The notes: generated from the letters alone by a model not told the origin. DNA of 33,716 nucleotides from a gamma proteobacterium symbiont of Ctena orbiculata (GCA_003094555.1 NATW01000086.1:1-33716), one strand, 5' to 3'; shown: positions 6,320 to 16,245, numbered from the stretch's first letter. Translations and numbers: made by a program.

Positions 6320-9133
6320 TCAATGAACATCGGTATCATCCAGCCGCTCCCCCGGATCATCCACGGCTGCCTCGGATAGCGCCCGTTCGATCAGTTCCAT
6401 TTGTTGCTGGGCATGCATGCGCGAATTACCGCAAGCGGGCGATGCCGAGGGTGGCCGCCCCGAATAACCCAGCACCATGGACTTGGGCTTGCTGACACGT
6501 AGATGGTGCTGAATCTGGTACCAGGCACCCTGGTTGCGCGGTTCCTCCTGACACCACACGAGTTCATGCGCATACACATATTTTTGTAATATATCCATCA
6601 GGGTTCTACGCGGGAAAGGATAGAGCTGTTCGATGCGCAGAATGGCTATATTTGTAATCCCGCGCTCTCGACGCGCCTTGAGCAGGTCAAAATAGACCTT
6701 GCCGCTGCACAACACCACACGCCGGATCTCTGTAACCTGATGCTCATCGAGCTCTTCGATCACCAACGTCAGGGAGCCCTGGGTAATCTCTTCAATCGAC
6801 GATGTGGATAATCGATGCCGCAACAGGCTCTTTGGGGTCATAATCACCAGGGGACGGCGGAAGGCCCGCTTTTGCTGATCCCGCAACAGATGGAACATCT
6901 GCGCCGGAGTGCTCGGGTTCCACACCCGCATGTTCAACTCTGCACACAACTGCAGAAAGCGTTCCAGACGCGCTGACGAATGCTCCGGGCCCTGGCCATC
7001 GAAACCGTGGGGCAGAAACAGGGTCAGCTGACAGAAGCGCCCCCACTTCAGATAACCGCTGGAGATGAACTGATCGATCACCACCTGGGCGCTGTTGCCG
7101 AAATCACCAAACTGGGCTTCCCAGATGACCAGGGTCCCGGGGCTCGATGTGGCATAGCCGTATTCGAAGGCCAGCACGGCGAGTTCGGAGAGGGCGGAGT
7201 TGATGATTTTGAAACTGGGACCATCCCGGGTGATGTGCTGCAGGGGTATGTAGCGCTCATCGGTCCGTTGGTCATGGAGAATGGCATGGCGGTGAGAGAA
7301 GGTACCGCGACCGCTGTCCTGTCCTGAAAAACGCACCGACTCCCCTTCGCTCAACAACGAGGCATAGGCAAGCAGCTCCGCCATACCCCAGTCGAAGTTT
7401 TGCACGCCGGCTATCATATCTGCACGGTTCTCGAGCACCTTTTTGACCCGCGGATGCGGACTGAAGGATGCGGGCAAATGGAGGAGTTTTTCCCCCAAAG
7501 CATTCAATTGCTCAAGGCTGATGGCGGTATCGACCACTTCACCCGGCCTGGCATCGATGTAGCGCTTCCAGTGGCTTAACTGGTAACCCGTGACTGAACC
7601 TTGCAGAAACTCGTGTACCGTGACCTGGCCTTTATCAAGCATGTTGCGGTAATCGCTGATCAGTTGTTCCTCTTCCCCCTGCTGAAGAGTGCCTTCGGTC
7701 ATCAGGCGCTGCGCATAGAGGGCACGTGTCGTTTTCATCTGCTTGATGCGTTGATACATACCGGGCTGGGTGATCATCGGCTCATCGGCCTCGTTGTGGC
7801 CCTGACGACGGTAGCAGACCAGATCGATGACCACGTCGTTGTGGTAGGTATTGCGATATTCGATCGCCAGGCGGGCGACGAAGACCACCGCGTCAGGATC
7901 ATTGGCGTTGACATGAAATATCGGCGCCTCGATCAACTTGGCCATCTCGGTGCAATAGCGGGTCGAGCGCGCTTCCTGGGGCAGACTGGTGGTGAAACCG
8001 ATCTGATTGTTGACCACCACATGCACCGTGCCACCTGTCTGATAGCCGGGGGTCTTCGCCAGGTTGAGGATTTCAGAGGTCACCCCCTGGCCGATGAAGG
8101 CCGCATCCCCATGAATCAGTACCGGCATCACCCGGCCTCTGCCGTTTTCATCAATACTATCCTGCCGCGCACGTACCCCCCCCTCCACCACAGGCGCCAC
8201 AATCTCCAGGTGGGAGGGGTTGAATGCCAGCGCCACATGCACGGGACCACTCGGAGTCTGGATGGTGGAATAGAATCCCTGGTGGTACTTCACATCCCCC
8301 GAGCCGGTTGAATCCTCTTCATCGAGAGTGCCCTCGAACTCGGAAAAGAGCTCCTGTGGCGACTTACCCATCAGGTTGACCAGCACATTCAGACGTCCAC
8401 GGTGGGCCATGCCGATGACCACATGGGTGACACCGAGTTGGCCGCTGCCCTGAACCACCTCATCGAGTAGCGGAATCAGGGAATCTCCACCTTCCAGTGA
8501 GAACCGCTTCTGTCCGATGTAGCGACGATGCAGGTATTGCTCGAGCCCTTCCGCTGAGGTCAGGTCCCTGAGAATTCCCACCCGCGCCTCATCGCTGTGC
8601 TGTCCCCGCCAATCCCCATGGCCGGATTCCAGGCGCTGCTCTATCCAGCGCCGCTGCTCGGTTGAGCTGATGTGCATGTGTTCAGTGGCCAAACTCCCAC
8701 AATAGACCTTATTCAGGATGGCGACGATCTCATCCAGAGGGATTTTACGCTTCGGATCTATCGAAATGTGGTTGAAGCGTTTTTTCAACGCCTCCTCCTG
8801 GAGACCATAGTATGACGGACTGAGCTCTATAGGCCGTTCAATCTTATTCAGTTGTAGAGGGTCGGTTGCAGCACATAGATGTCCCATCATGCGGTACGCG
8901 GTGATCAGACGTTCCGCTGCCGCGGCGACACCTACCCCGGGAGTTGGGACGGAGTCTGCCTGAGGTGTGATACTACCGGGCGTCTGTCCCTCGCTATGGG
9001 CGAGTTCGAAACCGTAGAAATAGTGCCTCCACTCGGTGGAAACGCTATCCGGATCCTGCCTGAAGGCTTCGTATAGTTGATCGATATACTGTGCGTTTTG
9101 CGGGTTGATCCCTGTCTTGTTGAAGGTATTCAT
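6320..9133 (-). CDS. sucA: 2-oxoglutarate dehydrogenase E1 component
   Basis: The 937-residue product has the usual length and all main SucA features. The N-terminal segment (YIDQLYEAFRQDPDSVSTEW) is the part that docks on the E2 subunit. The thiamine diphosphate site is seen in GMAHRGRLNVL, NPSHLEIV, GDAAFIGQGV and VVNNQIGFTT, and the C-terminal transketolase-type half carries WEAQFGDFGNSAQ and LPHGFDGQGPEHSSAR. It decarboxylates 2-oxoglutarate and hands the succinyl group to SucB in the oxidative TCA cycle. The ATG has a GAG six bases upstream. The usual downstream sucB and lpd are absent: the next gene is on the other strand. E2 and E3 must be encoded elsewhere if the complex works. Presence of this enzyme argues for a complete TCA cycle and some ability to grow on organic carbon. 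Confidence 0.96.
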   Translation of the reverse strand: MNTFNKTGINPQNAQYIDQLYEAFRQDPDSVSTEWRHYFYGFELAHSEGQTPGSITPQADSVPTPGVGVAAAAERLITAYRMMGHLCAATDPLQLNKIERPIELSPSYYGLQEEALKKRFNHISIDPKRKIPLDEIVAILNKVYCGSLATEHMHISSTEQRRWIEQRLESGHGDWRGQHSDEARVGILRDLTSAEGLEQYLHRRYIGQKRFSLEGGDSLIPLLDEVVQGSGQLGVTHVVIGMAHRGRLNVLVNLMGKSPQELFSEFEGTLDEEDSTGSGDVKYHQGFYSTIQTPSGPVHVALAFNPSHLEIVAPVVEGGVRARQDSIDENGRGRVMPVLIHGDAAFIGQGVTSEILNLAKTPGYQTGGTVHVVVNNQIGFTTSLPQEARSTRYCTEMAKLIEAPIFHVNANDPDAVVFVARLAIEYRNTYHNDVVIDLVCYRRQGHNEADEPMITQPGMYQRIKQMKTTRALYAQRLMTEGTLQQGEEEQLISDYRNMLDKGQVTVHEFLQGSVTGYQLSHWKRYIDARPGEVVDTAISLEQLNALGEKLLHLPASFSPHPRVKKVLENRADMIAGVQNFDWGMAELLAYASLLSEGESVRFSGQDSGRGTFSHRHAILHDQRTDERYIPLQHITRDGPSFKIINSALSELAVLAFEYGYATSSPGTLVIWEAQFGDFGNSAQVVIDQFISSGYLKWGRFCQLTLFLPHGFDGQGPEHSSARLERFLQLCAELNMRVWNPSTPAQMFHLLRDQQKRAFRRPLVIMTPKSLLRHRLSTSSIEEITQGSLTLVIEELDEHQVTEIRRVVLCSGKVYFDLLKARRERGITNIAILRIEQLYPFPRRTLMDILQKYVYAHELVWCQEEPRNQGAWYQIQHHLRVSKPKSMVLGYSGRPPSASPACGNSRMHAQQQMELIERALSEAAVDDPGERLDDTDVH

Positions 9134-9255
9134 TACTGCTCAATATTGGACTGCCAGATGGTTCCAGTGCACTACCCAAGTCTGTATGGATAAAGGGTAA
9201 TATATAGTATAGGAGTCAGAGTGAACCTCTTCATACCAAAATAGTGTTTTACCCC

Positions 9256-9513
9256 CTAGAGCAATGGGTGGTCTTTCGGTAGTTGTTTTGCATACCAGAT
9301 GGCAAGCTTGTGTTTCATGGACAATTGGGAGACCTGATTCTCCGGCAAGGGTTGGATGACTTTGTCATGTACCAAGAGTCGGTAGATGTAGAGGATCTTT
9401 TCACTTGCGGAGTCCGTCGGCTCGAATACGGCAGCACCCCTTTTTTCAGCATATTTTACACCCGCAATAATGGCCCCTTTGACCAACTCTGCTTCATTTT
9501 TAAGTTTCTTCAT
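9256..9513 (-). CDS. DUF5062-like small protein
   Basis: This 85-residue protein (MKKLKNEAELVKGAI..., RGAAVFEPTDSASEKI, LPKDHPLL end) resembles the DUF5062 family of gammaproteobacteria, whose members share the length, the internal EPTDSA segment and the HPLL end. It has no signal peptide or membrane segment and is mostly helical and basic. ATG at 9513 is preferred over the GTG at 9516 because AGAGAG lies 5 bases upstream. It begins 24 bases after the stop codon of the subtilase gene and probably shares its transcript. Function is unknown; the family name is from memory. Confidence 0.75.
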   Translation of the reverse strand: MKKLKNEAELVKGAIIAGVKYAEKRGAAVFEPTDSASEKILYIYRLLVHDKVIQPLPENQVSQLSMKHKLAIWYAKQLPKDHPLL

Positions 9514-9537
9514 CACACTCTCTTATGTGTAAGTGAG

Positions 9538-11559
9538 TCAAGGCCTTGCTCGAACGGTGAGTGTGTCCGATGCAATCTGTCCTGACTGGTCGGTGACCGT
9601 GACGCCAATCGTATAGTTTCTATCCTCGTCAAATGTCAGTTCGACAGTCGGACCGGAAAGTGCCGTCTGCACCGAACCGTCGATTGTCCATTCTATACTG
9701 CAACAGGGTACACCACCTTCAACATCGACCGCACGGGCGGTGACCGTTACCGGACTCCCCATATCGACCACCGGTGTACCAAACACTCCCGGCATGGGAT
9801 CGACGATACGGACGATAGGTGCAAAGTCGGTATCCGAAAAACTATTGATCAGTGCCTGCTGCACCGGTCGCGAAGCATTAAGCCAGCGGTTGACGGTATT
9901 ATCGGGCACCGCAGCTTCAGGTAGGTTGTTCTCATTGGTAGAGGCCAGTGAGAGCAACAGATCCGTCACCTGCGACGGAGTCAGTGTGGGTTCGACTGCA
10001 GTAATCAGTGCAGCCACGCCCGCCGCCAACGGTGCGGCAATCGAGGTACCCGAAGCGGATTGAACAGAGTCGTTGGGCACTCCAGGAAACTGGGGATCAG
10101 CACCGACAAAGATGCCACTACCTGGAGCATAGATATCTACCGTATCGTTATCCTTACCCTGTCCGAAGGTCCCGGTGCCGAAATTGCTCTGCGCCAATCG
10201 TTGCGTACTGTTCGAACGCAACGCTCCGACACACACCACCCCGGTCAGTTCACAGGGCAACTTACGCTCTGTCTCATAGCAGTTGGCGAGGCTGCTTTCG
10301 GGACAGTAGGTCGCATCAATATCCTCACCGTCGTTACCTGAAGCAGCCACCAGCAGAACGCCCAGCGATTCCAGCGATAGCGCGGCAACGTCCAACGGTG
10401 TGGTAGACCATTCAAAGAGTGCGGGAACCGAATAGCCAAAACTCATATTGACGACACGCGGACGCTCGACAACTGTCTTGCCAAGACCGGCAATCCATCC
10501 GATCAATGACCAGGTTTCGTAACCTTCGAAGTTTTGCAGGATCATCTGTGAGACCACAGGTCCAGCCGGACCCGCCACGGCCTTTCCATTACCCAGTCGG
10601 GCAGCCATCGTCTCAGCCGTATTGGAACCGTGCCACTGGCACGCAAATCCACCGGTACAGGTAGCGCTGGCCGGAATATCAAACGGGCCGCCATTCAGCG
10701 TCGGATTTGTCACATCAACGCCTGACCAAAAGCCGGTATCGGCAACACCCGCCACAATCTGGTGCGGCGGGATCGCGAAATTGTTGCCGTCCAGGACGCC
10801 GGCAGCTTTCATCAGGTGCCAGGCATCTGTCACACCAACTGCAGCTGCACCCGTACCGTTGAGGTAGTTGAGCAGGAACGGATTGACGAAGCCGGCATTG
10901 CTGGGCAGAACACCCTCGATAAGGATTTCGTTTTCCAGCGAGAAGGGTTGGCCGACCCAATTAATACCGATGCTGGCCCTGCCACCAAGATGAAGCGCAG
11001 TGGCAAGTCGCAGTGTCGCCCCGGCTTCAGGGGAAGAGACTTCATAGATCCCTCCGTATGCACCGGGAGCCATGCGTTCAATATCGTGAAAGATTTTTGG
11101 GTTTTCGTACTTGCTTGCTTCGATCCGGATCAGACGCTGGTAAAGCGGTCTCTTCTCTCCATCCAGAATCGATGTAATGTCGTGGGTAGCGACAATCCTG
11201 GCATCCAGGCCTTGTCCGATCGCTTCCAGTACCTCAATTTCCGGCGAGACGAGAATCAGCTCATTCTCGACAAATAGGGTGCTCGTGCGATCCTTACGAA
11301 GGACAGCCAGCCGGCGTTCCGAGCCACTGCGGTCGGGCACAATACGATGCTTGGCTGTCAACTTTTGCAGCTGAGGTATGGCACGTATCCGGATACCTAC
11401 ATCCCTCTCCCGCTTTCCTGATTTCGCAATCGGTACTTTCAATTTCATCGACTCAAGCATCTCTGCCGATTTGAATCTTGATTGTTCGGCATGTTTAATC
11501 GGTGCGCACGCAATAAACGTTGAGGCAAGAGAAACAAGTAAAAAGACAAAGACTCTCAT
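9538..11559 (-). CDS. Subtilisin-like (S8) serine protease, predicted lipoprotein with a C-terminal Ig/PKD-like domain
   Basis: The 673-residue precursor begins with a signal peptide and a possible lipobox (FIAC, Cys18), so it is likely a membrane-anchored periplasmic or surface protease. The catalytic triad of the S8 family is visible: Asp274 in AGVADTGF, His310 in WHGSNTAETMAARLG and Ser506 in SASGTSIAAPLAAGVAAL, with oxyanion-hole Asn409 in AASGND. The His motif (HGSNTA in place of HGTHVA) is unusual. Residues ~40-190 form an N-terminal region, perhaps a propeptide. Residues ~580-673 look like an Ig/PKD-type beta-sandwich (PIVRIVDP...VTVTARAVDVEGG...YTIGVTVTDQSG) that may bind substrate or surface. 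GGAGGGA lies 9 bases before the ATG. An 82-codon gene ends 21 bases upstream. Confidence 0.9.
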   Translation of the reverse strand: MRVFVFLLVSLASTFIACAPIKHAEQSRFKSAEMLESMKLKVPIAKSGKRERDVGIRIRAIPQLQKLTAKHRIVPDRSGSERRLAVLRKDRTSTLFVENELILVSPEIEVLEAIGQGLDARIVATHDITSILDGEKRPLYQRLIRIEASKYENPKIFHDIERMAPGAYGGIYEVSSPEAGATLRLATALHLGGRASIGINWVGQPFSLENEILIEGVLPSNAGFVNPFLLNYLNGTGAAAVGVTDAWHLMKAAGVLDGNNFAIPPHQIVAGVADTGFWSGVDVTNPTLNGGPFDIPASATCTGGFACQWHGSNTAETMAARLGNGKAVAGPAGPVVSQMILQNFEGYETWSLIGWIAGLGKTVVERPRVVNMSFGYSVPALFEWSTTPLDVAALSLESLGVLLVAASGNDGEDIDATYCPESSLANCYETERKLPCELTGVVCVGALRSNSTQRLAQSNFGTGTFGQGKDNDTVDIYAPGSGIFVGADPQFPGVPNDSVQSASGTSIAAPLAAGVAALITAVEPTLTPSQVTDLLLSLASTNENNLPEAAVPDNTVNRWLNASRPVQQALINSFSDTDFAPIVRIVDPMPGVFGTPVVDMGSPVTVTARAVDVEGGVPCCSIEWTIDGSVQTALSGPTVELTFDEDRNYTIGVTVTDQSGQIASDTLTVRARP

Positions 11560-11580
11560 GACATAGACTCCCTCCCCAAC

Positions 11581-11829
11581 TTACAGGGCTCCCTTATAAT
11601 TTCTTGTGGCTATGGCAGTGCCGATGACACCGCAGCGGATACCAGCCATTATTGAGCGTTCAAAATAATCCGGCCCCAGCAGGAACAGACTGCGGATATT
11701 TTCGATTCGTTTTAGCTTATGACTGGCGCAGGTATAGTGTGTAAAGAGTAGCGGCGGCCCTTCGCCTATTCCGACATAGACAGCATTAGGGCCCTTGAGG
11801 CTTAAGAGATGTTGCTGGTATCGACTCAT
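11581..11829 (-). CDS. Uncharacterised 82-residue protein
   Basis: No family is recognised. The sequence (MSRYQQHLLSLKGPNAVYVG..., IENIRSLFLLGPDYFERS, ending NYKGAL) has no signal peptide, no clear transmembrane helix and two cysteines. It is considered real because an AGGG ribosome-binding site stands 8 bases before the ATG and its stop is 21 bases before the subtilase start, consistent with an operon. It could be a cytoplasmic partner or simply a small unrelated gene. Confidence 0.5.
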   Translation of the reverse strand: MSRYQQHLLSLKGPNAVYVGIGEGPPLLFTHYTCASHKLKRIENIRSLFLLGPDYFERSIMAGIRCGVIGTAIATRNYKGAL

Positions 11830-11856
11830 CTCGTCATCCCTAAGCTAAATCCATGA

Positions 11857-11883
11857 TCTATAGAAAATAGTTCAGAATGGCAA
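11857..11883 (-). promoter_or_regulatory. Possible sigma-70 promoter of the subtilase operon
   Basis: On the minus strand TTGCCA (11878-11883) and TATAGA (11857-11862) stand 15 bases apart, 28 bases before the first ATG of the three-gene run. The spacing is shorter than the usual 17, so this is a weak call. Confidence 0.3.
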
Positions 11884-12245
11884 TGATTGCGAGAGCAAAC
11901 AACTGCGCTTGACTTGTGGTCTTTGTGTCGACTGCAGCATAGGCGCCAGAGAGCAATTATTTATAATACTCGTGCAGACTAGCATTCCATAGGTGACAAT
12001 TTTTTCCGGATTCATGTCTATCGTGATGACCAACCATATGCATCTACTTGATACCCCCCATGCATGAGCATATTGGGAGGGGCGGTACAAGACCAGCCTC
12101 ATTAATAGTGACAACCCTCTTTTGACATGTGTCCGAGATATCGTATCGCGTTGAGTGAGACTGTAGCGAAATGTCAGATAAGGTTAGGTGACCTGGAAAA
12201 TCAAGAGTTGAGGAGAAACACGGCATTTACTTGGTTAGGTAACAG
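11884..12245. other. Intergenic region without a recognisable gene
   Basis: The stretch between the 82-codon gene and the GGDEF-EAL gene contains only short open frames with no family resemblance. It probably holds upstream control sequence of the subtilase run and the 3' end of the signalling operon transcript. No clear terminator hairpin with a T-run was seen. Confidence 0.4.
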
Positions 12246-15200
12246 TCATTCGAGAAAATTGTTCTCTTGCGCGGGTTTCTTTATTAATATCTCAAAAGCC
12301 GTCAAATCCACGGGTTCGCTGAACAGGTAACCCTGATAAATCGGACATCCGTGCTGCGCCAGAAACTCTCTTTGCACCTCGGTCTCCACACCCTCGGCGA
12401 TGGCGGTAATACCGAGGCTTTCGGCCAATTTGATAATGGTTTGAACCACCACCGCATCGTTGAGGCTGTCAGGCAGGTTTCGAATGAATGTACGGTCGAT
12501 CTTTAGCTGGTCAAGGGGAAAGCGCGTCAAGTAGGCGAGGGATGAGTAACCGGTACCGAAATCATCCATGGAAAAACCCACACCCAGCGCCTTCAGTGCG
12601 AGCATTTTTTCAATTGAACCTTCGAAATCATCAACCACCAGGCTCTCAGTAAGTTCCAGTTTAAGCCGTTCGGGGGGGGCGCCTGTGTCAGCGAGTACCT
12701 CTCCCACCCGTTCCACGAAATCGTTTTGACGGAACTGTAACGCGCTGACGTTGACCGCAAGATTCAGCTCTCTTTTTTCCGTTTCCCGCGACCAGTCGGC
12801 AAGCTGTTTACAGGCAGTTTCCAAAACCCACTGACCGATAGGGAGAATCAAACCGGTATCCTCTGCCAATGGAATAAATTCAGCCGGCATCACCAGGCCA
12901 CGCTCCGGGTGCTGCCAGCGCAGTAGCGCCTCCGCGCCAATGATATGGTCTTGGCTATAGACCTGGGCCTGAAAATGCAGTACGAAGTTCCTGGTGTGGA
13001 TAGCTGTGCGCAAGTCTACTTCCATATCGGCACGAGCGGCAAGACTCGCCTGCATGTCGGGATCGAAAAAGCGCAGAGTATTACGTCCTGCCGTCTTAGC
13101 CTGGTACATGGCGATATCGGCCTGCTTCAACAACTCATCCACCGATTTCTCGCTGCCTAAAAACAGCGTGGCGCCAATACTTGGCGTGCTATGGTGCACC
13201 CGATCAGCCATGTTGTAGGGATGATTAAGCTCATTGAGGATCTTTTCACCTATACCTTTCGCCTGCGCGGCGGCATCAGATTGGTCTTTGCTCAGACCTT
13301 CCAGCATGACCACAAACTCGTCTCCACCGAGTCGTGAGATTGTGTCGCCTTCCCGGGTGCAGGTAGCCAAGCGATGCGCCACCTCGATCAACAGCTTATC
13401 GCCCGTGTCGTGACCATAGGTATCGTTGAGGATCTTGAAATTGTCCAGATCGATGAAAAGCAACGCCCCCATGTGCCGGCTGCGGGCGCTGCCCATTATC
13501 GCCTGGTGCAGACGATCCATGAGAAGTCGTCTATTGGGCAGATCGGTGAGCAGATCATAGAATGCAAGATGCTCGATCTTGCTCTCGGCCTCTTTGCGCT
13601 CGGTGATGTCGGTCATGGTGCCGACAAAGTGGGTGACTTTACCCTGTTCATTCTTCACCGCCGTGATGTTCAACCATGCCGGAAAGACCTCTCCCCCCTT
13701 GCGACGGTTCCAGATCTCCCCCCACCAGGCACCATCCCTCAGAATGGCTTTCCACATTGTCTCGAAAAAGCCTTTGTCATGAACACCCGATTTGTAGAGA
13801 CGTGGCGTTGAACCCACCACCTCCTCTGCCGTGTAACCGATGATATCGACAAACGCCCGGTTGACACGCAAGATGGTCTCATCTACATCGGTTATAACGA
13901 TTCCCTCTTGTGCTTCGAATGCGGTTGCCGCGATGCGTATCTGTTCCTCAGCCCGGTAATGCTCTTCACGGGTGCGCAGGGTATCGATACCGAAAGCAAG
14001 ATCGGAGGAAAGCTCTTCCAACAGGCGTTGCTCTTCGACGGGAAAGGCATGGGCTTCGCTGGAATAGATAGAGAGAACACCGAAGATGTGTCCGTTATTA
14101 TCCTTCAGCGGCAGCGCTATTGAGGAGCGATAACCGCGCTGCAATGCAGCGTCGCGCCAAGCCGCAACCCGTGTGTCGCTTACAAAGTCATCAACACAAG
14201 CGATCTCCCCGGTGCGAATCGCAATCCCGCTCGAACTGCGCTCATATTCCGTATCCGCCCAGGTAAATTGTCTGGTTTCCATGTAACCATTCTCCTCACC
14301 AGCCCAAGCGACCGGATACAGTGTCTTGGTTTCATCGTCTTCAGCATAACCAACCCAAGCCATGCGATAGCCGGCTTCGTCACAAATGATACGGCAGATC
14401 GAGTCCACCAGGGTTTGTTCCTCCTCCGCCCGAACAAGAATCTGGTTACAATCGCTGATAGCCCGGAGTTCACGATTCAATCTCCTTAGCGCTTCTTCCG
14501 CCAGTTTCCTCTCGGTGATGTCCTGGTGGGTTCCGACACGTTTGATCTCATTTCCGTGTTGATCCAATACATTCACCCAGCGATTATGCACCCAGCGCAC
14601 TTCACCATCGGGCCGAACGATTCTGAACTCCTGCTGATACTCACCCATTGCGCTGGCTGATGCTTCCATCGCTTTTCGCAACCGCGGCTGATCTTCCGGG
14701 TGAATCCACTCGAACCCCCGCTCCAGCATAGGCTTTTGCGGCTCTCTACCGAGTATTCTGAAAAACTCGTCCGACCAATAAACCTCACCGGTGACCAGAT
14801 CGTGCCACCAGTTACCGATGTGCGCTATTCGCTGCGCCTCGAGCAGCAATTCCTGTTTTTCCTCTATCGCCCCCATCATCGCATTGAAGCTCCGGCCAAG
14901 GCGCGCCACTTCGTCCTCTCCCCTTGCGGGTACGCGTTGCTTGTAGTCCATGCTGGCTCTTACATGCTCCACAGCGCGGGTTAGGGTTGCAAGGGGATGG
15001 ACGATCATGCGTCTCAGCACGGTCAGCTGACCAATGGTGGCCGCCAGTAGGATCAATACCCCTGATATGAATATCCAGATGATCTGTTTGGTCTGTTTTT
15101 TCAACAGGGCCAGGTCCATGCTGATATGCAGGCGTGCGCCGCCATGCAGATCTTGCAGCAGCTCCGCCCTGTCGAACCCGATGAGGACACCTTCCTTGCC

Positions 15201-15533
15201 GATGACGGGCGCAACAGGTTTTTTTTCCGTGCTTTGGCTGAACCAGGCAAGAACCTGTCCGTTTTCCAAATAGATCCCCGCTTCCAGGATATGCGGATCA
15301 CTGCGCAAGGTATCGAGAATCTCCTGGGCCCGTCGTGGATCCTGGAAAGATACTGCAGTGTCGGTACCCACAGAGACCATTTGTGCATAGGGTTGCATGA
15401 TCTCCGTAGCGCGGGCTTTCAAGGTAAGTCGATCATAGATCACAAGCCCGATACCCGCCACGGTAAAAGCGAGCAGGATCGATCCCCAAAGCACCAGGGC
15501 GACTCTTTTCTCAATGTTGAGATGGCTGAGCAT
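12246..15533 (-). CDS. Membrane c-di-GMP enzyme: periplasmic sensor-HAMP-PAS-GAF-PAS-GGDEF-EAL
   Basis: The ~1095-residue protein has a first membrane helix (about residues 12-34), a periplasmic sensor (~40-145, CHASE8-like), a second helix (~150-172) and HAMP (~172-225). Then follow a PAS (~238-343), a GAF (~368-520), a second PAS (~535-647), GGDEF and EAL. The cyclase motif RLGGDEF (GGDEF at ~736-740) and the phosphodiesterase motif EALLRW (E ~868), with DDFGTGYSS at ~990, are all intact, so either activity is possible. The I-site region reads CTREGD, where Arg-x2-Asp is conserved as REGD. The gene overlaps the yfiR-like stop as TGATG; ATG 15533 is favoured because AGAGG (15542-15546) stands 8 bases before it, but ATG 15539 is possible. 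Together with YfiR it resembles a YfiRN-type module. Confidence 0.93.
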   Translation of the reverse strand: MLSHLNIEKRVALVLWGSILLAFTVAGIGLVIYDRLTLKARATEIMQPYAQMVSVGTDTAVSFQDPRRAQEILDTLRSDPHILEAGIYLENGQVLAWFSQSTEKKPVAPVIGKEGVLIGFDRAELLQDLHGGARLHISMDLALLKKQTKQIIWIFISGVLILLAATIGQLTVLRRMIVHPLATLTRAVEHVRASMDYKQRVPARGEDEVARLGRSFNAMMGAIEEKQELLLEAQRIAHIGNWWHDLVTGEVYWSDEFFRILGREPQKPMLERGFEWIHPEDQPRLRKAMEASASAMGEYQQEFRIVRPDGEVRWVHNRWVNVLDQHGNEIKRVGTHQDITERKLAEEALRRLNRELRAISDCNQILVRAEEEQTLVDSICRIICDEAGYRMAWVGYAEDDETKTLYPVAWAGEENGYMETRQFTWADTEYERSSSGIAIRTGEIACVDDFVSDTRVAAWRDAALQRGYRSSIALPLKDNNGHIFGVLSIYSSEAHAFPVEEQRLLEELSSDLAFGIDTLRTREEHYRAEEQIRIAATAFEAQEGIVITDVDETILRVNRAFVDIIGYTAEEVVGSTPRLYKSGVHDKGFFETMWKAILRDGAWWGEIWNRRKGGEVFPAWLNITAVKNEQGKVTHFVGTMTDITERKEAESKIEHLAFYDLLTDLPNRRLLMDRLHQAIMGSARSRHMGALLFIDLDNFKILNDTYGHDTGDKLLIEVAHRLATCTREGDTISRLGGDEFVVMLEGLSKDQSDAAAQAKGIGEKILNELNHPYNMADRVHHSTPSIGATLFLGSEKSVDELLKQADIAMYQAKTAGRNTLRFFDPDMQASLAARADMEVDLRTAIHTRNFVLHFQAQVYSQDHIIGAEALLRWQHPERGLVMPAEFIPLAEDTGLILPIGQWVLETACKQLADWSRETEKRELNLAVNVSALQFRQNDFVERVGEVLADTGAPPERLKLELTESLVVDDFEGSIEKMLALKALGVGFSMDDFGTGYSSLAYLTRFPLDQLKIDRTFIRNLPDSLNDAVVVQTIIKLAESLGITAIAEGVETEVQREFLAQHGCPIYQGYLFSEPVDLTAFEILIKKPAQENNFLE

Positions 15534-15538
15534 CAGCA

Positions 15539-16132
15539 TCACCTCTTGACCCCACGCAACTTTCCGTTCTCTATGATGTCATTGGAGACTTCCAGCATTT
15601 TCGTCTGGATTGCGAGTTCCACCGCCCGCGCCTGATCCAGATTGACATTGATTTTTACATACTCCTCCACATCGAACCGGATGACCCCGCCCTCGTGTAA
15701 AAAATCGCGAGCATTACCAACCGTCAGAACGGGCTTGCCTCTCAACTTGGCGAGCGCGGCACGACGACTAGCACTGACTTTGTAGGCGACGTAGACGATC
15801 TGACATTGATTCAGCTCCGAGGGGTTGTCACTACGCAGGATTTTAAATGTGCGTCCAAGCTCGGTCCGCCCCTCGAAAGTACGTTCCAGCACCTCGCCGA
15901 AGGGGTCATTACCCAACACGCAGACATACCAGGGCGAACGCTCGTCGGCAAAGGCGTGATCTGGCCAGTCTACATAATGGGCAAAATTGCGCAGGAACGC
16001 CGCTTCGACAATACGCGGATCCGCTGGAATGATCTCCTGGGAAGCGGATGAGAGCGGCAACCATAGCAGCAGTCCAAAAAGCGATATCTGCGAGAAGAAC
16101 GAATTACCCAATTGCCAATCTCCATGCGACAT
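15539..16132 (-). CDS. YfiR-like periplasmic protein (DUF4154)
   Basis: The 197-residue precursor has an N-terminal signal peptide (hydrophobic stretch about residues 13-30, cleavage likely near SSASQ). The mature part follows the YfiR/DUF4154 pattern: EAAFLRNFAHYVDWPDHAF, VCVLGNDPFG, CQIVYVAYKV, PVLTVGNARDFLHEGGVI and a final KINVNLDQAR. YfiR in Pseudomonas is a periplasmic repressor of the membrane diguanylate cyclase YfiN. Here it is followed by a GGDEF-EAL membrane protein with a periplasmic sensor, and the genes overlap, so the same inhibitory partnership is likely. A TonB receptor lies just 113 bases downstream on the transcript's upstream side. No strong ribosome-binding site precedes the ATG. 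Confidence 0.87.
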   Translation of the reverse strand: MSHGDWQLGNSFFSQISLFGLLLWLPLSSASQEIIPADPRIVEAAFLRNFAHYVDWPDHAFADERSPWYVCVLGNDPFGEVLERTFEGRTELGRTFKILRSDNPSELNQCQIVYVAYKVSASRRAALAKLRGKPVLTVGNARDFLHEGGVIRFDVEEYVKINVNLDQARAVELAIQTKMLEVSNDIIENGKLRGVKR

Positions 16133-16245
16133 TCAGCAGTTTAACCAGTTGCCAAGTTTGTGAAGCAATCTTTAAAAATCAAACCGCACTAAGGGCGCAG
16201 GCTTTACTCATCAAAACCACATCCTCTCTATTATGATAGACGGCA

